Source of the DNA: a virus
DNA length: 64,000 bases
Strand: one strand, 5' to 3'
Virus record (IMG/VR): IMGVR_UViG_3300027782_006229
Span: 1-64,000 of that record
A program made the position numbers and the translations under genes. This document shows, piece after piece, positions 33,802 to 42,000 of this stretch (its first letter is position 1; the number at the start of each line of letters is the position of its first letter). The notes beneath the pieces are model-generated. The model was not told where the DNA came from. It searched no databases and saw only the letters and a list, made by a program, of their open reading frames with translations.

Positions 33802-34854
33802 ATGAATTTTAATTCTCTCGTTACCAAACTAGAAATCCTTGAAGAAGCTAAAACTGGCCGCTTTGAAAAGCTCTTCCAAACAGGCTACCTTAAAAAAGCT
33901 ATTGAAGATAAAAAACTTGGTACAGCAAGACCGTTAATGTTTGAATTTATTATTAACTTTTTGAAAGAGAAGGGTGTAGTACCAGATGAAACATATTTTA
34001 AAGGTTCACGCGCTGCTGCTGACGCAGGTGAATTTATTAAAAATCTTATTGATACAGGTTTACTTAAAGATGAAATTGCTGATGAATTCAACGAGTATAT
34101 AAAAACTAATTTAGGTGACTGGATTGGACTTAAAGTGAGATCTTTACGTGAACGCGGTAAAGGACAAAATCGTGGTAAAACATTCGGATCTGCTGAAGAA
34201 TTTAACGCATTTAAAAATGTTAAAACCAAAGAAGAAATGGATGCTGAAAAGCAAGCTGCAAAAGATAAAAAACAAGCTGCAGCTGACGATACATCACCGA
34301 TAGCCCCTTATGAGTTTACCGATTATTTAGTTAATATAGTATCTAAGGTACCTCTAGATATTAAACTAGTAGCTAGAATTTTAACAGCTGCAAGTAATGG
34401 TAAATCAGTTAATGTGGATGATACTAGCACACCTACTAATATTGATATATCTTTAGATCCTGAATCAGCAATTGTAGATAAGGTTAAAAAGAACGGTGCA
34501 GATGCAACAGCTGACTCACTTTTAAAAGTATTGCCGAAATATTTAAAAGTTGATGCTGAAGATATGGAAATTTTTATAAGCTCACCACATACAATGGATA
34601 TTGAATCTGAGTTTGAATCTAAAAAACCAAAAACTAAAGCTCAACGAACTGGTGTTGATTTACAAGGTTATGGAATGGGTACTATTGCTCCAGATGACTC
34701 TGAGAGACGTCTTGCAAACCCATTTGAAGATGAGGAAGTCCTTGTTCAAAATGAAAACCACAAACCAAAAGTGACATTCATTTCAACCAAGGACCGTTTT
34801 AAGCCAGCAAATTCCTGGCAACAAGCTGCTAGAGCGGAGATGTTTTACAAATAA
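33802..34854 (+). CDS. Late head-interior-type protein, 350 aa
   Basis: It begins MNFNSLVTKLEILEEAKTG, a variant of the short capsid-targeting-like peptide found on other late genes here. The body is α-helical and charged, with an Ala/Lys/Gln-rich coiled segment near residues 140-165 and no recognised domain. It stands alone on the plus strand among early genes, with its own late box, and its 3' end overlaps queC by 10 nt. Packaging into the head is inferred only from the N-terminus and promoter type. Confidence 0.65.
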   Translation: MNFNSLVTKLEILEEAKTGRFEKLFQTGYLKKAIEDKKLGTARPLMFEFIINFLKEKGVVPDETYFKGSRAAADAGEFIKNLIDTGLLKDEIADEFNEYIKTNLGDWIGLKVRSLRERGKGQNRGKTFGSAEEFNAFKNVKTKEEMDAEKQAAKDKKQAAADDTSPIAPYEFTDYLVNIVSKVPLDIKLVARILTAASNGKSVNVDDTSTPTNIDISLDPESAIVDKVKKNGADATADSLLKVLPKYLKVDAEDMEIFISSPHTMDIESEFESKKPKTKAQRTGVDLQGYGMGTIAPDDSERRLANPFEDEEVLVQNENHKPKVTFISTKDRFKPANSWQQAARAEMFYK

Positions 34855-35582
34855 GTCTCATAAGGGATTTTTTTGCAGTTATGCTTAACCCATACAGACG
34901 ATAAGTCTTGTTTATATTCGATTGGATCAATATAACCTGCTGAAACAAATCCAGCTAACCTTAAACTACTAGAAGGTGAATAAGCATCTGCTTTATCTTC
35001 ACCTGCATAGCAAGTCCAAGTATCGCTAAACTTCACACCAAGTCTAATACCCTCTTCAATAATCTCTTTTTTAGACATTGTAATTAGAGGAGCTTCAACT
35101 TTAATGCGATGCTCTCGATTTAAGTCAGCAACTGCATTGATTGCATCTAGAAACTCAGGGCTTCCATCCCAATAACCTGCTAATGAATCAACTTGAGCTG
35201 CTCCATACCAAACTGTGCTCGCTCCAACTCCTTCTGCATATGATAGAAGGTAAGTAATAAAAAGCATATTACGGAATGCAACGTAGCTTTTCGGTTGAGC
35301 CTCACCTCTCATCTCTCTAACGTCTGGTGTATCAATATCTAGATTAGTTAGAGAAGAAGTTGGTGCTAATACATCTAGTGGTGTATTAATAATTTTCATT
35401 TTGATAATTTTCTTATGACCTACACGGCGTATAAGTTGTTTATGAGCGCAATCTAGTTCTTTTTTATGTCTTTGACCATAATCAAAAAATAAACAATAAA
35501 TTTCATCAAACTGTTCAATCGCTTTTTGAAGTAGGACAGAAGAATCCATACCACCAGAGAATGCTAATACTATTTTCGACAT
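34845..35582 (-). CDS. queC: QueC-like 7-cyano-7-deazaguanine synthase lacking the zinc-site cysteines, 245 aa
   Basis: QueC converts 7-carboxy-7-deazaguanine to preQ0 using ATP and ammonia. Seen: the PP-loop FSGGMDSS at residues 8-15, YGQRHKKEL near 35, and the C-terminal block TWTCYAGE followed by LRLAGF. Normal QueC has four zinc cysteines (C...CGxCxxC). Here only C191 remains; the CGxCxxC part reads AYSPSSS (residues 200-206). The rest of the fold is intact, so this may be a zinc-free variant. It is 2 nt from a thioredoxin gene and close to a separate glutamine amidotransferase. Confidence 0.85.
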   Translation of the reverse strand: MSKIVLAFSGGMDSSVLLQKAIEQFDEIYCLFFDYGQRHKKELDCAHKQLIRRVGHKKIIKMKIINTPLDVLAPTSSLTNLDIDTPDVREMRGEAQPKSYVAFRNMLFITYLLSYAEGVGASTVWYGAAQVDSLAGYWDGSPEFLDAINAVADLNREHRIKVEAPLITMSKKEIIEEGIRLGVKFSDTWTCYAGEDKADAYSPSSSLRLAGFVSAGYIDPIEYKQDLSSVWVKHNCKKIPYETYL

Positions 35583-35584
35583 AT

Positions 35585-35854
35585 TTAAATTGTAGCTTCG
35601 TCTAAGAGATTTTCAAGATATACAATACCTTTCATCCCAGAAAAACGTGAAACTTCTTTTTCGTTTTTAACAAATACACAAGTCGGTACAGCATTAATGT
35701 TGTAATTTTTAACTAATTGTTCATGTTCTTCGATGTTGATGTGCTCAACATCGCAATTATGATGTTTTTGTTTAAACTGCTCAATGATTGGTTTAAACAT
35801 TTTACAAGGTCCACAATAACTAGCAGTAAAGTATAACAATTTAATTTCATTCAT
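35585..35854 (-). CDS. Thioredoxin-like protein, 89 aa
   Basis: Seen: the redox motif YCGPC at residues 13-17 and the cis-proline motif AVPTCVF near 56-62. The length of 89 is short for thioredoxin (about 105) but in line with phage thioredoxin/glutaredoxin proteins. It can serve ribonucleotide reductase or another disulfide-dependent enzyme; neither is visible in the window. It lies in one transcription unit with queC. Confidence 0.88.
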   Translation of the reverse strand: MNEIKLLYFTASYCGPCKMFKPIIEQFKQKHHNCDVEHINIEEHEQLVKNYNINAVPTCVFVKNEKEVSRFSGMKGIVYLENLLDEATI

Positions 35855-35855
35855 A

Positions 35856-36545
35856 TTACAAATATAATATATTGTTGGTTGTTTTCAACTTATAAGGTGA
35901 AAGTGAAAAATACCGACATGCATCAGCTATACAATTAAAAATTTTACCATCTATTGATATTTTTTTTGCATTTGAATTATTACTACCACTATTACTACCT
36001 CGTTCTTTAGCTGTAGCAGCAGCTTTAGCTGCACCTTGTTTATATTCTTCTTTGGTCCTTGTCGCTTTTTTTCTTTTGTTTATTTCTTCTAAATAATTTT
36101 CACCGTAAATTTCTTTATAGGTTTTACCTTTCTTTGCATTTGGGTTATTACTATAGAATTCTAATAAACCATCAGAAATCTTTTTTCTATTTTCAGGACG
36201 CTTTGATGGGTTATTTTCACCTCTTTGTGATTCATATATAGCATCTAATAGCTTTTTATCTATTATAGAGTTTTTAGCTAAAAGCTTTGCGGATCTTAAA
36301 TTTGATATAAACTCATATGAACCCTCATCAAAACATTTTGCCATTAATAAGTGTGCTTGTACGTGGTCTTCAACAGACAGCTCGACTGTAGCTTCGGATA
36401 AATTACAGTCGAGCTTAAGAAATCGTGGATAGATATGATGTGTATGTAATACTAAATTAGAGTTGTAAATTTTTGTTTTGCAATTTTTTATGAACTGTAA
36501 ATATTTTTGATATTCTATAACCCACAATAAATTAGTTTTATTCAT
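35856..36545 (-). CDS. HNH homing-type endonuclease with NUMOD DNA-binding modules, 229 aa
   Basis: Free-standing homing endonuclease. Seen: an HNH region LHTHHIYPRFLKLDCN ... VELSVEDHVQAHLLMAKCF (residues about 28-70), a NUMOD3-like GENNPSKRPENRKKIS near 112, and a C-terminal NUMOD1-like helix-turn-helix ISIDGKIFNCIADACRYF. The ATG at 36545 is chosen rather than one 42 nt upstream because TATAAATA lies exactly 5 nt before it and the upstream ATG is next to a hairpin. It follows uvsX, a typical insertion site for such elements. Confidence 0.85.
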   Translation of the reverse strand: MNKTNLLWVIEYQKYLQFIKNCKTKIYNSNLVLHTHHIYPRFLKLDCNLSEATVELSVEDHVQAHLLMAKCFDEGSYEFISNLRSAKLLAKNSIIDKKLLDAIYESQRGENNPSKRPENRKKISDGLLEFYSNNPNAKKGKTYKEIYGENYLEEINKRKKATRTKEEYKQGAAKAAATAKERGSNSGSNNSNAKKISIDGKIFNCIADACRYFSLSPYKLKTTNNILYL

Positions 36546-36550
36546 ACAAC

Positions 36551-36581
36551 TATTTATAGCGTCGTGGTGTGTTTCACCACG
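36551..36581 (-). promoter_or_regulatory. Late promoter TATAAATA and upstream 7-bp stem-loop controlling the HNH gene
   Basis: Minus strand: TATAAATA at 36558-36551, 5 nt before the ATG at 36545. Just upstream, 36563-36581 forms a perfect stem CGTGGTG/CACCACG with a 5-nt loop. The stem has no T-run. It could hinder translation of early read-through RNA, as hairpins do in T4 homing endonuclease genes. Confidence 0.65.
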
Positions 36582-36607
36582 GAGCACTAAAATATAGCAT
36601 TTTGATA

Positions 36608-37735
36608 CTATTCATCTTTATCTCCTTCTAGTTCGTCAATTTCGTCGATTTCATCTGGTACATCAGCTTCGACTTCATTACCATTACTATACAACCAATT
36701 TTTAGTAATTTCTTCTTGTAATTTAGGTAAGATATCCTCTTCCCACAGCTTAGCATTTTTACGCCAATTTTTATAATACCCAAGCTTGGTACCACTTGGT
36801 AATGCATATGTTGCACCATTTTGAATAACGGCTCCCATACCAACAGCTAAGTCAAGAAGACCGTAATACTTGTCTAAACCTGATGAGAATGACAAATACA
36901 TCTCACCCTCGAGATACTGCTTTACAAAACGATTCTTACGTGTGAGAGCACGAATAATAACACCAGAATAATTTTTCTGACCAGCAACCATATTACTATC
37001 AAATGTCTTACCTCCATCGTCTTTCATAGGTTTACGAGCTAGTTGAACAGATACAGACGGTAAATAAATTACAGACTTACCACCAGGCATATTCTTCTCG
37101 AGAGACGGAAACATTGCAGATGGATCATCATACACATGATTAGTACAAAGAATGGTTGTCTTAGTAAGAGCACCCATATTATTGCATGTCTTAAGAAGTG
37201 ATTTCATAGCACGAGCAGCACTACCCATATCAGCGGAAGTACTTTCTTTTTCCATTCGATTCATTTCCATCTGTGACTGTAGATTACCTAGAGAGTCAAT
37301 CGCAATGATGAATTTACCTTCAAGCTTCTTTTCTTTTACAGTTGTAAGAAATTTAAAGATTGTGTTACGAGTTTCTTCAATTGTTGTTGAAGGGATGTAT
37401 TTCACTTTTGAAATATCAAGACCAAGACGTTCAGCACCTACAGGATCAATCGAATTTTCTGTATCAAATATAAGTACCGTCTTACCCATCTTTTGCGCAT
37501 TCGCTAGAATTTTTTGCACAAATAAACTCTTACCTGTCATTGATTCACCTGCAAGTAATGTTACACGACCTACTGGTATACCACCATCAAACTTACCTGA
37601 AATTAACGCATTCAATACGTAGCTTCCGGTATCAATCCAACCATCAACCAAACTAAGGGAATTTTTATCCAAATATGTAGCATAGGGATTGATTTCATCT
37701 ATACTATCTAAAGCAGCTTTTAATTCTTTATCCAT
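36608..37735 (-). CDS. uvsX: UvsX recombinase (RecA family), 375 aa
   Basis: Strand-exchange protein of phage recombination-dependent replication. Seen: Walker A LLAGESMTGKSLFVQK near residues 44-60, VLIFDTENSIDP near 83, the Walker B FIIAIDSLGNLQSQ near 143, and NMPGGKSVIYLPS near 220. The C-terminal tail is acidic (EIDEIDELEGDKDE). T4 UvsX is 391 aa. TATAAT lies 6 nt before its ATG, giving an apparent leaderless early transcript, and the preceding gene ends at a strong terminator. Confidence 0.95.
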   Translation of the reverse strand: MDKELKAALDSIDEINPYATYLDKNSLSLVDGWIDTGSYVLNALISGKFDGGIPVGRVTLLAGESMTGKSLFVQKILANAQKMGKTVLIFDTENSIDPVGAERLGLDISKVKYIPSTTIEETRNTIFKFLTTVKEKKLEGKFIIAIDSLGNLQSQMEMNRMEKESTSADMGSAARAMKSLLKTCNNMGALTKTTILCTNHVYDDPSAMFPSLEKNMPGGKSVIYLPSVSVQLARKPMKDDGGKTFDSNMVAGQKNYSGVIIRALTRKNRFVKQYLEGEMYLSFSSGLDKYYGLLDLAVGMGAVIQNGATYALPSGTKLGYYKNWRKNAKLWEEDILPKLQEEITKNWLYSNGNEVEADVPDEIDEIDELEGDKDE

Positions 37736-37741
37736 AAGTCT

Positions 37742-37747
37742 ATTATA
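37742..37747 (-). promoter_or_regulatory. -10 box TATAAT placed 6 nt before uvsX
   Basis: Minus-strand TATAAT followed by AGACTT and then the ATG at 37735. No AGGAAA is present at the expected distance, so this is the simpler early type. Confidence 0.5.
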
Positions 37748-37770
37748 ATCTATATTTTACATTTATCCAC

Positions 37771-37805
37771 AAAAAACCCCTCTGAGATAATTATCTCAGA
37801 GGGGT
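37771..37805 (-). terminator. Strong rho-independent terminator after the 37820 gene
   Basis: A near-perfect palindrome of 28 nt (CCCCTCTGAGATAA and its complement) is followed on the minus strand by TTTTTTG. It separates the 37820 gene and polymerase from uvsX. Confidence 0.93.
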
Positions 37806-37819
37806 GATATAATTTTTAA

Positions 37820-38161
37820 TTAATCGTCAAACAACTTGATAACCTGTGGGTCCGCTGTCGGTTGAATGATTGGTGATGGATTAGCAATAGCCAAGTATTG
37901 GTTAAGCAACCTATCATCAAGTTCAACGTCGCTATACGAAATTGTTGATTTGGTATAGTGCCATACATTTGTGTCTTTTTCCTTTACAAACTCACCAAAG
38001 AACAATGGAATAGTTTGAACTTGAAGCTGACCTGTCTGGCTTGGTTGTACATGAATAATTACAGGTGTCTTAAGAGACAAAACCGTATCAGTTTCTGATA
38101 CAACTTTACCAATAATAAACCTACCAACGTTGTCGATAATAACTTTAATGTTTTCGCTCAT
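37820..38161 (-). CDS. Conserved phage protein with Sm-like β-barrel pattern, 113 aa
   Basis: The N-terminal half (IKVIIDNVGRFIIGKVVSETDTVLSLKTPVIIHVQP) has the alternating strand pattern of an Sm/LSm-type small barrel. The C-terminus is proline-rich and ends acidic (IKLFDD), as in proteins that bind replication partners. Similar short proteins occur in marine T4-like phages, but I know no proven function. It is 30 nt downstream of the DNA polymerase and ends at a terminator. Confidence 0.7.
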   Translation of the reverse strand: MSENIKVIIDNVGRFIIGKVVSETDTVLSLKTPVIIHVQPSQTGQLQVQTIPLFFGEFVKEKDTNVWHYTKSTISYSDVELDDRLLNQYLAIANPSPIIQPTADPQVIKLFDD

Positions 38162-38191
38162 ATGTATATTATGAATTATAATTGTGATATA

Positions 38192-40768
38192 TCAACCAAA
38201 TAAATCAAATAATTCTGTTTGTACGTTATCTTTAGGTTTACGAATTCTCCAATTTACAGCTTCATAAAATCTTTCAATTGCTTGAAAGAGAATTTTCTCA
38301 AACATTTTATCATAGTCAATTTTGAAAAACTGATGAAACTCTTCAGGGAATTCATTCTTAAATGCAACAGATTCTAACATATATTTATTAGGAGTTTCAA
38401 CATACAAATATCTCACTTTATCACCTGATGAAAGAGTCTCATATTTGTTATCGAGGTTAAACTTTTCAAGAAGTAAATTATAGTAATAACTCGATTTCAC
38501 ATGTAATGGCATACCTTTTGCAGTTTGAAATTCATTACACTGCGCAGAATATTTTTCATATCCTTTTAGACCCATTACAAACGCAACATCTTGAATAGAA
38601 AGACTTTTGAAAATATCATACGTTTCATTCAATACTTTATTAGTTTCTATCTGCGATTTCGATAACATCATCGTTTCAATAATCTTTTTAGCATAGGGTT
38701 TAATCGCATTAGGCATAGTCGTACGTACTACTTCCACTCCAGTATACTTAAATTTATTACAAGGGATACCTTCATCATCTAACACATGTAATACATAACG
38801 TTTTTTCTGCAAAAATATTCCAACATCACCAATACTTTCACGTTTAAATACAAACCGACAATCTTTTGAATTAAGGTTCTTTTTACCCCAAATCTTAATT
38901 TTTTCATTTAAGAAATTTTCAATATTTTGCACTTGCTCATGAGTTTCTTTAGTAATACTACCATCCTTATCAAGGAACTGGATTTTATTGTCTTTAAAGA
39001 GAGACTTAATGGATACATAAGAAGAATCTGTATCATTATATATGATAGCTTCTTCTAGTTCATTCTTAGTAATACCACTGACGGTATTTTCGAGATATTC
39101 TCTAATGAGGATATTAGACTCTTTAATTACTGCTTGACCAGTTAAGGTTACAGAAGATGCAATATCATCATCACCAATAGGAGCTTGCTTGTTACCAAAA
39201 TAACCATAACAAGAGTTAATCAAAACCTTCACACACATCTGATGTGCATTAAGTTTAGCAACCATATCAGATACTCGTCTATATTCAGTAGTACCTTTTT
39301 TAAGTTTACTCAATTCAACTTTATATATTTGAAGTTCTTTCTTAATTTCAACACGTTTATTATAAAAGTGATCTACAAATAAAGGAACAATACCTTTAAA
39401 CTTCTGCGTAAACAAAAAGTTTGCTTTAGTAATTGCAAGATCTTCTGCTTTAATTAATTCAGCAAATTTAGCTTTAGTTAAATTAAAAGTTTTACCACTT
39501 ACATGCCTAATTATGTAATTATCATCGTCAACTTTTTCAAACTTACCTACTTTAGTTTCAGGTGATAAGTTAAGTGAAATCATAACGTTCGGATATAGTG
39601 AATTTGCGTCAAAAGAGATTATGTTTTCTTGAAAACCACCTTTAGGTTCTGCAACATATGCACCAGGATTTACACTATCAGGATCATTACGAATAAACGT
39701 TGATATAACCTTACCTAGCTCACGTGCTTTGATACACAATGCACCATTGATAACTGAAAGGGTACCCATTGCTTGCTCAAAGGTACAAAGACCAGCATAT
39801 GATAACATTCTTAATAAATTAACATATTGCAACTTCTCTTCTAGACGAACAACAATATTAACGTCCTGAATATTATAATCAATAAATGTATCCCAATCAG
39901 TATCAGTTAATTGAGCAATGGACATACCATTTAAGTTTACCTTTTTCTCACCAAGTTCAATTTCACCAATATTATCTAGTTTATAACTATCACGTTCTTT
40001 AAAACAAAAACGTTTGTAAATATCCAAATAATCAAGAATAGCCATACCATCGATATAATATCGGCGTTGCTGCCTACCAAACTTACCAATAATATCCCGA
40101 TAATGAACTCTACCAAGAGGTGAAAGTTCTTTAGTATATTCTTCACCTAAAATACGAGTACATCTATTAATGATATATGGAATATCAAAAAACTCGGAGT
40201 TCCACCCAGACATAATATCAGGGTAATCTTTCTTTAGGTACTCAATAAAATTAATAAACAACTCTCTCTCATTTTTACAATGAGTGTATTTTACAGTCTT
40301 GTTACTACCATTATATGGCTTGATACCAAACGTATGGAATTCTTTACTTAAACTATCATAACAAGTGATTACAGTTACTTCATGAGTAGGGTCTTCTGGA
40401 TTCGGAAAAGAATCAACAGAATAAGTTTCAATATCTAAAAAGCAGATCTTAATCGGATGCTGAGTAAATTCTGGCTTTTCATTTTCACGCCAAAATGTAT
40501 CAAGTAAGTATTGCTGAGCGGGTGGTATATTTTCAAACACCCTTCTAATACCACTATCTCTTAAAAATTTACTACGCTCATATGAGTTACGAAAATATTT
40601 CTTCTTGAGTTTAGTATTATAAATTGATACACTTTCACCTTTAGGGTCTTCTAAGTACAAATAAGGATCATGCGATACAGTATACTGCACACGATTACCA
40701 TCTTTATCCCACGCAAATAGCTCTACGGATCGATTATTATTATTGTAAAAACAGTTTCTATAAGACAT
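38192..40768 (-). CDS. DNA polymerase, family B, T4 gp43-like, 858 aa
   Basis: Replicative polymerase with proofreading. Seen: exonuclease motifs CFLDIETYS at residues 109-117, SGWNSEFFDIPYI near 188-200 and DYNIQDVNIVVRLEEKL near 290; polymerase motifs SFDANSLYPNVM near 390, KVLINSCYGYFGN near 520 and YNDTDSSYVS near 576-585. The length is close to T4 gp43 (898). All catalytic aspartates are visible, so both activities should be intact. No intein or intron is seen. Its C-terminus ends QTELFDLFG, probably the clamp-binding peptide. Confidence 0.96.
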   Translation of the reverse strand: MSYRNCFYNNNNRSVELFAWDKDGNRVQYTVSHDPYLYLEDPKGESVSIYNTKLKKKYFRNSYERSKFLRDSGIRRVFENIPPAQQYLLDTFWRENEKPEFTQHPIKICFLDIETYSVDSFPNPEDPTHEVTVITCYDSLSKEFHTFGIKPYNGSNKTVKYTHCKNERELFINFIEYLKKDYPDIMSGWNSEFFDIPYIINRCTRILGEEYTKELSPLGRVHYRDIIGKFGRQQRRYYIDGMAILDYLDIYKRFCFKERDSYKLDNIGEIELGEKKVNLNGMSIAQLTDTDWDTFIDYNIQDVNIVVRLEEKLQYVNLLRMLSYAGLCTFEQAMGTLSVINGALCIKARELGKVISTFIRNDPDSVNPGAYVAEPKGGFQENIISFDANSLYPNVMISLNLSPETKVGKFEKVDDDNYIIRHVSGKTFNLTKAKFAELIKAEDLAITKANFLFTQKFKGIVPLFVDHFYNKRVEIKKELQIYKVELSKLKKGTTEYRRVSDMVAKLNAHQMCVKVLINSCYGYFGNKQAPIGDDDIASSVTLTGQAVIKESNILIREYLENTVSGITKNELEEAIIYNDTDSSYVSIKSLFKDNKIQFLDKDGSITKETHEQVQNIENFLNEKIKIWGKKNLNSKDCRFVFKRESIGDVGIFLQKKRYVLHVLDDEGIPCNKFKYTGVEVVRTTMPNAIKPYAKKIIETMMLSKSQIETNKVLNETYDIFKSLSIQDVAFVMGLKGYEKYSAQCNEFQTAKGMPLHVKSSYYYNLLLEKFNLDNKYETLSSGDKVRYLYVETPNKYMLESVAFKNEFPEEFHQFFKIDYDKMFEKILFQAIERFYEAVNWRIRKPKDNVQTELFDLFG

Positions 40769-40786
40769 TTCGTCTTATTATATGAA

Positions 40787-41986
40787 CTAATTCCATTTCT
40801 TCAAGTATTTTCTTTCAGGTGAATTATATGGTGTAGTATATGCTTCATAAATACACCCAATATTTTCTTGCTTTTCAAGAATGCGTTGTTCACCAACCTG
40901 TCTCATCTCCATAGACATCTTACGATATTTTGGTTTATTTTTAAGAGTGGCTGCAATAAGTTCTTTAAGTTGCTCACCTGTTTTAAATTTGAGTGGTGCA
41001 TCCTTATATGTGACCATATCTTGACAGATAACTGGTATACCAAATAGACATGCTTCAATAAATTTAATATCTGATTTGGATCTGTTGAAATGGTTATCTT
41101 GCAACGGAGCAATCATCAAATTAATATCTAGTTCAAAAATTTTCTTTGGATATTGATAAAGGGTCTGCCATGGGTGGAATTCAATCTCACCAGATTCAAT
41201 ATATGGCTTCAAAGGTGGTGGGAATGAACCCATAAACACCCATTGATATTTTGTTCTTGTATCAATAACTGCTTTGATTACATGTTCAAAGTCATCTTTA
41301 CCACCTACTTTATTATCTACATCATAATGTGCACCTGATCCTGTATATAGAATGCGTGGTTTTTTGTGGTTTTTATCTAGTGAATTACAAACCTTTGAAT
41401 GGTTGAAGAAATAACCCATCCAGAAAAATGGAGGGAAGTTAGGAATGACTGTAATTTCTTGTTTACCTGTCTTCTCCCTATACAAATCTCTCATGTAATC
41501 ACATGTTACAGTAACTTCATCAGCCATGTTAATAATATCAATGCAGTTTTGTCTTACTTCATCATTATCAAAAGCAAATTTAAACTTATTATAATCTGGA
41601 ATATCTTCTCTGAAAACTACATCATCAACTTCGTAAATAATTTTAAAACCACACTGCTTTTGAATTGATTTTAGGTATTCAATAAATCGTTTTTGATCTG
41701 TTGTAGCTTGTCTTTGAATTTTAATTGCTGTAACACCTTCATACCACTTTGGTTCAAATACCATACAAGTATTAGATTGTGAAATCATCGCACCATTACC
41801 GTTTAAAATTTGTTCTGGCCAAATAACCCTCCAGTGACCACAACCACTATAATCAGCAAGATAATTGATAACACGTGGTAAAGAAAGTTCACGTGGTGCT
41901 ATATTTTCCCTCGGTGGTGTGGGTGGTTGAGCTAATTTAGCACCTTGAACTGGAATAAATGGTGATACAAACGGTGATGGAAACAT
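40787..41986 (-). CDS. Glycosyltransferase, GT-B fold (GT4-like), 399 aa
   Basis: Seen: NYLADYSGCGHWRVIWP near residues 40-56 (an acceptor-domain segment common to phage enzymes), IIYEVDDVVF near 115, NMADEVTVTCDYMRDLY near 150, PRILYTGSGAHYDVD near 208 at the start of the nucleotide-binding domain, and the C-terminal SDIKFIEACLFGIPVI near 308-323, which is the conserved E-x7-E-type donor site. Many T4-like phages use such enzymes to modify DNA or surface structures; the target is unknown. It lies between polymerase and gp46, in an early region. Confidence 0.88.
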   Translation of the reverse strand: MFPSPFVSPFIPVQGAKLAQPPTPPRENIAPRELSLPRVINYLADYSGCGHWRVIWPEQILNGNGAMISQSNTCMVFEPKWYEGVTAIKIQRQATTDQKRFIEYLKSIQKQCGFKIIYEVDDVVFREDIPDYNKFKFAFDNDEVRQNCIDIINMADEVTVTCDYMRDLYREKTGKQEITVIPNFPPFFWMGYFFNHSKVCNSLDKNHKKPRILYTGSGAHYDVDNKVGGKDDFEHVIKAVIDTRTKYQWVFMGSFPPPLKPYIESGEIEFHPWQTLYQYPKKIFELDINLMIAPLQDNHFNRSKSDIKFIEACLFGIPVICQDMVTYKDAPLKFKTGEQLKELIAATLKNKPKYRKMSMEMRQVGEQRILEKQENIGCIYEAYTTPYNSPERKYLKKWN

Positions 41987-42000
41987 ATCATAAATTTATG

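Noticed and set aside
36546-36587. Upstream ATG for the HNH gene
   Set aside because: It would put the hairpin and the TATAAATA box inside the coding sequence.
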